Shown: piece after piece, positions 9,640 to 16,539 of the stretch
How the letters are laid out: every line of letters begins with the position of its first letter
Numbering within the stretch: the stretch's first letter is position 1
Assembly (NCBI RefSeq): GCF_000313135.1
Contig: NW_004457377.1
Span: forward strand, 13,196-31,741
Reading direction: 5' to 3'
Length of the DNA: 18,546 nucleotides
DNA from: Acanthamoeba castellanii str. Neff
Taxonomy: Eukaryota; Discosea; Longamoebia; Acanthamoebidae
Notes under the pieces: generated by a model
Databases searched by the model: none
The model's input: the letters and a program-made list of their open reading frames with translations, nothing else
Told to the model about the DNA's origin: nothing
Position numbers and translations under genes: made by a program

Positions 9640-12301
9640 CGCCACGCGGGTGAGCCAAGAAGTAATGGAAAGAAAAAGAGAAAGCTGTCGGGTGTGAGTA
9701 CGTGAAGCGCGCGCTGTCGCTGGAACTCCTGTTCGGAGTGCTGACGCTCGCGCTCGAGTTGCGCCGCGCGCTGCGCCGCCTGGGCCTGCGCCTGTTTCAC
9801 GTTTGGAAGAAGAACGAAGAACGGAGAGAGAAGAACGAAGAGCGAAGGTCAGTCTAGCGTGCTGAGCTGTGTGGGACTACACCGCGTGACTTGCCTGGGC
9901 GATGGCGGCGGCCTGGGCCTCGATGCGCTGCTGTTCGGCGTGGTGGAGCTGGAGCTGCTGCTGCTGGGCGGCCACCAGCTGCGCCTGCATCTGCGCCACG
10001 GCCGCCTGTCGCTCGGCCTCCAGGCGTGCCTGCTCCTGCTCGCGCTTGGCCGCCGCCTGACGCGCCTCCTCCTCCATCTTGCGCATCATCTGCTGCTGGG
10101 CCTGGAGCTTCTCCTGCTCCTTCTCGGCGCGCAGACGGGCCTTCTCGGCCTCGAGGGCCTCCCGCTTTCGCCGTTCCTCCTCCTATGAGGCCAACCACTG
10201 TGTGAGAGGGGGAAAAAACACGTCTCTAGAAGACACACATAGGTGTGTGTTGTGTGTTGTGTGTTGTGTTGTGTGTTGTGTGTTGTGTGTTGTGTGTTGT
10301 GTGTTGTGTGTTGTGTAGTGGCCTCTGCGCACCTGCTCGCGCTGCAGTTGCTTCTGGTGGTCGGCGTGGAGCTTGGCGAGGCGCATCCGCTCCTGCTCCA
10401 TCTTCTCCTGGGCCATCTTTTCGCGGGCCTGCTGCTCGGCCTTGTGCTTCTCCTCGGCCGCCGCCTTGGCCGCCAGCTCGGCCTCGCGCGCCTTGGCCTG
10501 CTACGAGACGAAGAGGGCCGGGGAGAAATCAAACAAAAAATCAAAACATCAGCCAATGGCGTCGACCATGTAGCGACTCGTTTTCGGGTGGAGGTGGTGT
10601 ACGTACCTCGTGCAGGGCGGCCTGCTGCTGCTGGTTGATGGCCTGCTGCTGAAGCTGATGCTGCTGCTGCTGCTGAAGCTGGAGCTGCTGCTGTTGAAGA
10701 TGCTGTTGTAGCTGTTGCTGGCCGCTTAGCGGCGCCTGCAGTTGTTGAGGAATCTGCATTTGCTGCGAGTGCTGGAGTTGCATTTGCTGCGAGTGCTGGA
10801 GCTGCATTTGCAGCTGCATCTGCTGGAGCTGCTGTTGCTGCTGGTGTAGCTGTTGCTGTTGTTGGAGCTGTTGCTGCTTCTGAAGCTGTTGCTGTTGGAG
10901 CTGCTGCTGTTGCTGCTGCTGCTGTTGCTGAGCCTGCCAGAGCGCAGCATTCATGCCGGGCATCGTCTGCTGCGGCTGCACTTGCTGCGGCTGCTGATGC
11001 TAGAACGGGGTCAGCCCTCCAAGACCTTTATTACTTCTTCTTATTTACTATTTCTTATTTCTTACTTAATATTTATTTATTTATTTATTTATTCCTTCGT
11101 GGATTGAGAGGGTAGGGGGGTACCGCGGGGTGAGCGGGCGAGTGCGCCGAGTGCTTGGGGACGGGCACGAGGACGGGCATGTGCTTGGAGCTCGTGGGCA
11201 TGCCGCCCGACCCCATCGAGGCGGGCTTGGCGCTACCTCCATTGCTGCCGCTGCCGACCACGGGCGTCGCGTACACGATGGGCTGCTGCTGCTGCGGCGG
11301 CATCTGCTGGAGCTGCGGCTGCGGCTGCAGTTGGCCCATGACGAGGCCGGGCTGCTGCTGGTGCTGTTGCTGCTGCTGGAGTTGATGCGGCTGCTGCGGT
11401 GGGAACTGCTGCTGTTGCATGGGAAAGCCACCGACGGCCATCTGTTGTTGTTGTTGAGGGTGTGGGGAAAAGAGCGCTACACGCGAAGATGGTGCGGTAA
11501 ACCCGTATCATTAGTCCCCACGCACACTTGCAACGCAATAATAAGGATAAATAATAATAAGGGGGGAGGAAGAATGATAGAGAACAGGGATTATTTGCTC
11601 GCCCCCCCCCACATAGAACTGGAGATAAAAATAAATAAAACAAATAAAAGTGAAGATAGGAAGAAAAAAAGAACGAAGGATTCAGTACCTGACGCGGTGG
11701 GAAGGCTGTGGAGGGGGCGAGGGGCGTTGGAGTTGGTCGGCATCATGAGGGATGCTGCGCCCATGGAGTCCCCGAGGTTGAGAGACATGTGTGCGGGCTG
11801 CTGCTGGTGCACCTTCTGGGGCGTAAGGGGCCGATGCAGCGGCGCGCCGCCCCCTTGTGCTCCTCCGACGTTCATCATGATTATGTGTTGTTTGCCCCAC
11901 CACCAACCTTTCTTCTTCTCCTGCCGCTGCTGCTTACGCGAGTCGAGTTTCCTTGCTTCGTCTACGACGGTGAGGTCGCGGAGACTAACGTTCCGTTGCT
12001 GCTGCTGTGCCTGGGGTTTAGACCGGTCGCTTTCGTTCTTTTCTGAGTCCTTCGCTTTCGCTTTTTCTTTTCGCTTCGCTTCGCTGTCGTTGCGCTGTCG
12101 GCCGACTGCGGGCGCGCTGTGTGTGGTGCTGGAAGGAAGCGGGGAGGGGGAAGAGGAGGGGCTGGCCGGGCTGATGTTGTGTTGAGTGTGACGCCGAATG
12201 GGAACGGAAGAGGAAGAGAGCGAGACGGCCGCGACAGCTTCTTGGTTGGCTTGTTGCTGCGTCGTGGGTGAGGAAGATGGCCGTGGCACTTCCGTCGACA
12301 T
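6100..12301 (-). CDS. Large coiled-coil protein with polyQ region and C-terminal degenerate FHA domain
   Basis: Thirteen exons join in phase: 12301-11689, 11476-11124, 10999-10607, 10500-10333, 10182-9895, 9791-9702, 9580-9432, 9326-9054, 8887-8522, 8433-7417, 7341-7202, 7051-6904, 6805-6100; about 1567 aa. Order: Ser/Pro-rich start; a basic block (RDLTVVDEARKLD, then GWWWGK, residues about 104-137); Gln/Pro-rich exons 2-3 with polyQ (323-453); a long Glu/Arg/Gln/Lys coiled coil (about 454-940); a Pro/Gly-rich linker; a Lys-rich stretch; an FHA fold (about 1233-1335: VGSDTSCHICVPDENCAKRQ then DLDASKGSTKVNG); and a low-complexity acidic tail. FHA domains normally bind phosphothreonine, but the key Arg, Ser and Asn are changed here. 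ATG 12301 is the first in-frame ATG after a TAA upstream. The role is unknown; a scaffold is likely. Intron 5 has a GC donor (GCAAGT). Confidence 0.9.
7091..7199 (+). repeat. Pentanucleotide (GTGTC)n microsatellite in intron 11 of the FHA gene
   Basis: Sixteen perfect GTGTC copies occupy 7116-7195, preceded by degenerate GTGTG sequence. On the gene's own strand the repeat is (GACAC)n and begins within the splice donor (GTACAC GACAC) at 7201. Apparent Arg-His-Asp-Thr-Thr ORFs over it are artefacts. Confidence 0.97.
8901..8978 (+). repeat. CA-type microsatellite in intron 8 of the FHA gene
   Basis: CACACA and ACAACAC units are mixed. On the transcript strand this reads TG/TTG-rich and lies directly upstream of the acceptor at 8888. 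Confidence 0.95.
9350..9413 (+). repeat. Degenerate CGCACACG/ACGCACG repeat in intron 7 of the FHA gene
   Basis: An imperfect alternating purine-pyrimidine stretch lies in the middle and 5' half of intron 7 (9431-9327 on the minus strand). Confidence 0.8.
9588..9639 (+). repeat. (CA)n dinucleotide repeat, about 25 units, in intron 6 of the FHA gene
   Basis: This is a near-perfect CA run. On the transcript strand it is (TG)n followed by TCTTCCAG, the acceptor at 9581, so it stands where the polypyrimidine tract would be. Confidence 0.97.
10243..10316 (+). repeat. (TGTGTTG)n repeat in intron 4 of the FHA gene
   Basis: GTGTGTT units recur about ten times. On the transcript strand it is CA/CAA-rich, that is, complementary to the TG-type repeats of introns 6 and 8. 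Confidence 0.95.
10617..10937 (-). repeat. Coding CAG/CAA tract (polyglutamine) in exon 3 of the FHA gene
   Basis: The tract encodes runs of Gln broken by Leu, Met, His and Lys (LQQ, MQLQ, HSQQMQLQ units). A short segment is itself duplicated (LQHSQQMQ twice, near 10750-10800). CAG and CAA codons are mixed, which slows slippage compared with a pure CAG run. The repeat stays in frame throughout and the exon is phase 0 on both sides. Confidence 0.92.
11072..11094 (+). repeat. (TTTA)n in intron 2 of the FHA gene
   Basis: ATTTATTTATTTATTTATTT lies within intron 2 (11123-11000 on the minus strand). Confidence 0.85.
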
Positions 12302-12846
12302 TCGGCGTAGTGGCTGGGGCGAGGCGGTGCTGTCATTCGAAACCACCAACCCCCGGAATTTCGGTTAATAAAAGAATTTATAATGACAAATAATAATAAA
12401 TTCAGAGCTCGAAAAACAGAACTGAACTCCTGGTGTCGGTGGAGGTGGTTGTAGTCTTCTACAAGGGGCAAAGAAGAAAGCACCTGAGAGAATCCATTGC
12501 GACAGGGGCGAACGAGTTGAGAACAACTCAATCTCTGAAGAATGGACAAACTTTTTGTACTGAGAGCTTTTCCTTTTCTACACACGTTGGTGGTGCTTTC
12601 CTTACGGCCCCCATGGCGCCCACACGCCCCTCTTTTGTTGACACCACTGCAAGAAGTTCAACTTCAAGAAGGAAGCGCGACTACGGCAGTTCGCGTTCGT
12701 GGCTCGTGCGGTAGGGCTCACGACTGACAGCCCACGCCGCCTTGGAGTTGTCCCGCAATGAAGCGGCAGTGGCCGGAGCAACTGGGCTAGCTATTTGGCG
12801 AGTAGAAGTAAAGCCAATACAACATCAAGATACACCGGACTGCACC
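12302..12846. promoter_or_regulatory. Divergent intergenic region between FHA and RA genes
   Basis: This is 545 bp between two diverging start codons. The part next to the FHA gene is AT-rich; on the minus strand TATAAATT starts at 12382, about 80 bp before ATG 12301, and could be a TATA box. The middle (12433-12714) carries ORFs on both strands, but none has convincing codon bias or a recognisable domain. An untranslated exon for either gene cannot be excluded. The RA-side start lies in a good context, CACCATGG. Confidence 0.45.
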
Positions 12847-14407
12847 ATGGCTGAGGCTGCTGGGGTGGCGCGCATCTTCCTGAAGGATGGATCATACAAG
12901 GCGTACGTTTCCAATTAGTACTCTGTTTTAAATTGGGGAATGATGAAGATGAGCGATGCGGTGAATGCATTCTCGTCTGCTGACACTGTGGCTGCAGAGT
13001 GAGAGTCACCGGAAGCACGACCATCAGGGAGGCCTGCGGCATGTTTGCCCGACGGCTCCAGCTGCCTTTACTTTCCGAAGCTTACGAACTGCGACAAATC
13101 ACTCCGCAAGGAGGTACATCTCCTCTTCCTCTACTCCCTGCGACCCTCTTCATCCCATCTCCCCTCTTCATGGCCTCCTTGTTTTTTTTTTAATGCCACG
13201 TCCACGTCTAATGTGTGTGCTCATGGGCGGCCGTACAGAGAGAGTGCTGGGCCAAGAGGAGCGGGTGTGGGACGTCCTGCAGGAGTTTGCCACCCACCCC
13301 GACTACGATCCGCTCGAGCTGCAAGAAGGTCCAGACTCTCGTCCTACTCGAACCTCTCTTCAGAAGAAAACATTACGACTCACACAACTTTGCTCTACAC
13401 ACGCACGCGCGCGCGTACAGAGAAGGTCAAGTATCGGCTGATGTTCTCCTTCACCGAGGACATGCGCACGCGTCTCTCGGTGCGTGTCGGTCTGCCGCCG
13501 CCGAGGCCGGGCAAGCCCGCACCGGCGGGGGTCTCCTTCCTCACCCCCAGCAATCCGCACGTGCCCGTCTCGCCGCTCTCGATGCCATCGGGTCAGTCGA
13601 GCCGCTCCTCGCCCATGCTCATGTCTTCGCCACCCATGTCGCCGCCGTTGTCGCCCACCGCCGGCGGTGGCTCGATGACCATGCGCCGCCCGCCGCCGCC
13701 CGTGCCCGAGCGCTCGGGAATGAGCCGACGACAGACCTTCGCCTCCGACGGCCCGCCCAACATCCCAGCGCCAGTAGTGCCGGCGCCTTACTCTCAGCCT
13801 TCACAGCCTACGTCACACCCCGCATTCCAGCTGGAGGCGCCCACATTCCAACAGCCACCGCCGCAGCCTCCTGTGCAGGCCCAGGCCCAGGCTCGACCAC
13901 CGGGGTCGTCTGGCCGACCACTGCCACAGCCGAACACTGCCCGACAGGGCCGGCCGCTTCCGCAGCCGCAGCCTCGCGGCCAGCCGCGCACGCCTCCAAC
14001 CGCGGCTGCTCCCCCTTCAACGCCCGCTCCCGTTGCGGTGGTTCCGGCGCCGGTGGTCTCGCCGCTGCAGCCGACGGCACGAAGCCCCGCCTTCGCGGCC
14101 TCACCTGCTCCTGCGCCGCCTGCGCCCGAGCCCCGGCGAACAGAAGCCGAGCGCGATAGCGATGTGGATGAGCTGGCCAGCGTCATCTTCAAGATTGAAG
14201 GACTCGACCAGTTCTCCTCCGTGACTGCCAGTCAGGTACCATCAGTTCCACCTCCTCGCTTGAGAGCTTGACTGTTGTTCCACCTTGACTCGACCACGTG
14301 CTGCACGTTCTCAGCCATTGCTTTCTTCTCACGCCCAGGACACATCTGCGATCTTCGACTTGGACGACCTGCTCGCAAACTTAGCCAGGGCAAACAATCT
14401 TGCCTGA
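12847..14407 (+). CDS. RA (Ras-association)-domain protein with long proline-rich tail
   Basis: Five exons: 12847-12902, 12998-13113, 13239-13328, 13421-14235, 14339-14407; 1146 nt, 381 aa. The N-terminus (about residues 6-115) follows the ubiquitin-like RA pattern: a first strand ending IFLKDGSYKAVRV, the TTIREAC..FARRL helix, then GERVLGQEERVWDVLQEF and EKVKYRLMFSF. This resembles the RA domains of RIAM/lamellipodin and Grb7-type adaptors, which bind Ras or Rap GTPases. No PH domain follows. Residues about 125-340 are Pro/Ser/Ala/Gln-rich with PPPPVP and repeated PxxP, likely SH3 or profilin ligands. Near the C-terminus are two amphipathic acidic-hydrophobic segments: DVDELASVIFKIEGLDQF, and IFDLDDLLANLARANNLA at the very end. 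Inference: a cytosolic adaptor between a small GTPase and actin factors. It lies 92 bp upstream of the ZC3H3-type gene on the same strand. Confidence 0.85.
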
Positions 14408-14499
14408 GCGTACCGGCACCACGGATATTGATTTTCTTTTTGTTAATTATTATTTATAAATAAAATAAAATAAATATAATAGTTTTCACATTGGCAAAG
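14408..14499 (+). promoter_or_regulatory. 92-bp gap with overlapping AATAAA and TATA-like sequence
   Basis: TATAAATA is at 14455-14462, about 45 bp before ATG 14500, and AATAAA is at 14459-14464, 52 bp after the RA-gene stop. The same AT-rich block could thus end one transcript and start the next. Confidence 0.5.
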
Positions 14500-15758
14500 A
14501 TGAATGAAAGCGACCTGCTGCGCAAGATTGCCTCCCTTTCCGAAGTGATATCAACCCACAAGCAAGCACCCAAGGACGGCACAGCAGGTCCCTCGCGTAG
14601 CGGCACGGATGAGAAAGAACGGCTGCTCATGCTGCAAATTGCGCGTCTCAGAGAAGAAATTGATCGCAAAAAACGACCAGCCCCATCCTCCTCTACCTTC
14701 GCACCTGTTGCACGGCCACCATGCCGATTTTTCCATTCCTCAGGTGCTTGCATCTTATCATTACATCTTTATCATTATCATTATTATTTCAGGCTTCGCG
14801 CATCTCATCCCTCTTCTCATCCAGGGCACTGCGGCAAGGGCTTGAACTGTCCATTTTCCCACGCCGTACCCATCACAGGGCCAGGCGCTCCGGCGCTGTG
14901 GGACGGCGGGCGTGGTCGGGGACGAGGACGAGGCCGGGGCCGAGGCTTTGCTCCGCGAGGCGGCCTCACAGCACTTGGTCGAGGGCGCGCTGGTCCCTTT
15001 GGCGCTGGCGGTGAACAAGAACACGGCGCCGCGATGACGCTCCGGGTCGGACGACGAGGAGGAGGTGAAGAAGAAGAAGACAAGGCCAAGACGCTGCCGG
15101 TGTGCTTTCGCTTCCTGCTGGGCTCGTGCTTCGACGAGCACTGCCCCTACCCCCACGTCAACGTCAACCCGCTGGCGGCCGTGTGCGAGGACTTCCTCGC
15201 GGGCTACTGCCCGCAGGGCAGCGCCTGCAAGCTGCTCCACACCTACGAGTGCCAGACGTGGGTGCGCACGGGCGAATGCGACGACACGCAGTGTCGATTC
15301 AAGCACCCGCGCAACGTTCGCGGTCGGCGACGTCTGGCGGAGCCGCCGGTGCCGGTGGCGGGTTCATCGGCGCTGTCTTCGCTTCCGTCTCTGACGTCGT
15401 CGGACGTCATCGACCAACCTCGAACAGACAATGGCGAGGAGGAGGAAGAAGAAGAGGACGAAGCAAGCCGCGACGATGGCCGGGGTCGATTTCGAGCGCA
15501 AGACGACGAAGAGGAGGACGAACACGAAGCTGAAGATGGTGAAGATGATGAGGAGGACGACAACAACTCCAGGTCGCTCACTTGCACACGTGTGTGTGGT
15601 GGCTGCGTGGCGGGTGATGTCTGTCTGACGTTTCGTCTCCTCGGTCGTGTTGTGCGTGCAGCGCCAGTTACGACGATCACGAAGCCCAGACAAAGCGACG
15701 CAAGCTATCAGCGCTGCCCGACGTGCTGAGCGGCTCGATCGTGCCCAAGTTTGGCTAG
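14500..15758 (+). CDS. ZC3H3: CCCH zinc-finger protein, ZC3H3 type (nuclear mRNA 3'-end/export)
   Basis: Three exons: 14500-14743, 14825-15572, 15662-15758; 1089 nt, 362 aa. Four CCCH fingers are complete: C75/C84/C90/H94 (C-x8-C-x5-C-x3-H, formed only after intron 1 is removed), C175/C183/C188/H192, C202/C210/C216/H220 and C224/C233/C238/H242. The last three are contiguous and match the spacing and wording of animal ZC3H3 (CEDFLAGYCPQGSACKLLH against its CSDFLKGYCPLG.. finger). ZC3H3 and fission-yeast Red5 act in nuclear poly(A)-RNA surveillance and export. Here the N-terminus is a short helical, Leu-rich region (1-60); residues 110-122 form an (RG)n run, typical of RNA binding; residues about 285-330 are strongly acidic; the C-terminus has a KRRK basic cluster. 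Human ZC3H3 is much longer with five fingers. Intron 1 is 81 nt without stops, so an unspliced reading stays open but breaks finger 1. Confidence 0.93.
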
Positions 15759-16000
15759 CTGTGGGCGAGTGAGTACGCCCCGCTCTCTCTCGTTGTGTAG
15801 TTTGTTTTTGATGGTTTATTGGCCAGCGACTCTCGTGTCGAGGGTGTGCGTGGTCATGCCTCCTCGTTCCATCTTTACATGAGGTGTGCTCGCGCGCAAC
15901 TGATGGATAGATGTCGTGCGAAAGCGAAGAAGAAGAAGGATAAACCGAATAAACACTCCCCAATCTAAAGAGTCACTTGCCTCAAGAGAGGTCCCTCAGC
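15759..16000. other. Convergent 3' gap between ZC3H3-type gene and SEM1
   Basis: 242 bp without a gene. AATAAA at 15948-15953 on the plus strand lies 190 bp after the ZC3H3-type stop and is the best poly(A) signal candidate. Confidence 0.5.
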
Positions 16001-16395
16001 CTACGACGTCTGCATCGCCGTGGTCTGCTTCTCAAGCTCAGCCCTGCAGATGAAACGCCATATATCAGAATCACTCCCAAGGCTGGCAGTGGTGTAAGAG
16101 TGGGCGGAGGCGCACCGCAACTGCTTAGAAAAATCGTCATCTACCTCCTCATCATCCCAATCGTCTTCCCACTGCTTGGCATCGTCAGCATCTTCCTGAT
16201 CCTCCTTCCATTCTAGAGAAGGGAGTGCAAAGATGCGGTCCATTAGTAAAAAATGAAGCAATTACTGAAGCGTGGACGCTGCATTTCGCTTGAATGAAGC
16301 CTCAACGTACCCTCATTCTCGAACTCCTCAAATTCATCGTCCTCCTCGATAACGTGCTCCTTGGCGGGTGTCGTCGCTTGCTGCTTGTCGGCCAT
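16001..16395 (-). CDS. SEM1: Sem1/Dss1, 26S proteasome lid and TREX-2 subunit
   Basis: Three exons: 16395-16311, 16212-16116, 16043-16001; 225 nt, 74 aa, the usual size. The protein has the family's two acidic-aromatic segments, DDEFEEFENE (about residues 19-28) and QWEDDWDDEEVDDDFSKQLR (about 41-60), followed by AELEK. In other species the tryptophan-rich second segment binds proteasome lid subunits and BRCA2-type partners; the protein is intrinsically disordered and also sits in the TREX-2 mRNA export complex and the COP9/PCI family of assemblies. Start ATG 16395 opens MADKQQ. Introns are 98 and 72 nt with donors GTACGT and GTGCGC, and the second splits the invariant QLR-AELEK junction. It is divergent from the vezatin-like gene, 144 bp apart. 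Confidence 0.97.
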
Positions 16396-16539
16396 CTTGT
16401 TGTTGATCTGCTTTTTCCAGCGGCTGCCTCTTCCTCTACGCGCACGATCTTTGCGCCAGCTGTTCTCTGCGTGGTGTCGTCATTTACTATTTCTTCTTGG
16501 TTTTTTGTTTTCTCTTTTGTTTTTCTTCTTCGGTGCAAC
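16396..16539. promoter_or_regulatory. 144-bp bidirectional promoter region (SEM1 / vezatin-like gene)
   Basis: Both start codons read outward from this short stretch. The half next to the plus-strand gene is very T-rich (TTTTTTGTTTTCTC and TTTTTCTTCTTC). No TATA box is evident on either strand. Co-regulation is possible but is inferred from spacing only. Confidence 0.6.

Noticed and set aside
7401..9697. Several Leu-rich plus-strand ORFs across the coiled-coil region
   Set aside because: They are the antisense of Glu/Lys/Gln codons (CTC, CTT, CTG), not membrane proteins.
12301..12349. Start of the FHA protein at the TTG at 12349
   Set aside because: It is not an ATG; the first in-frame ATG after the upstream TAA is at 12301. 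An upstream spliced first exon remains possible but has no direct support.
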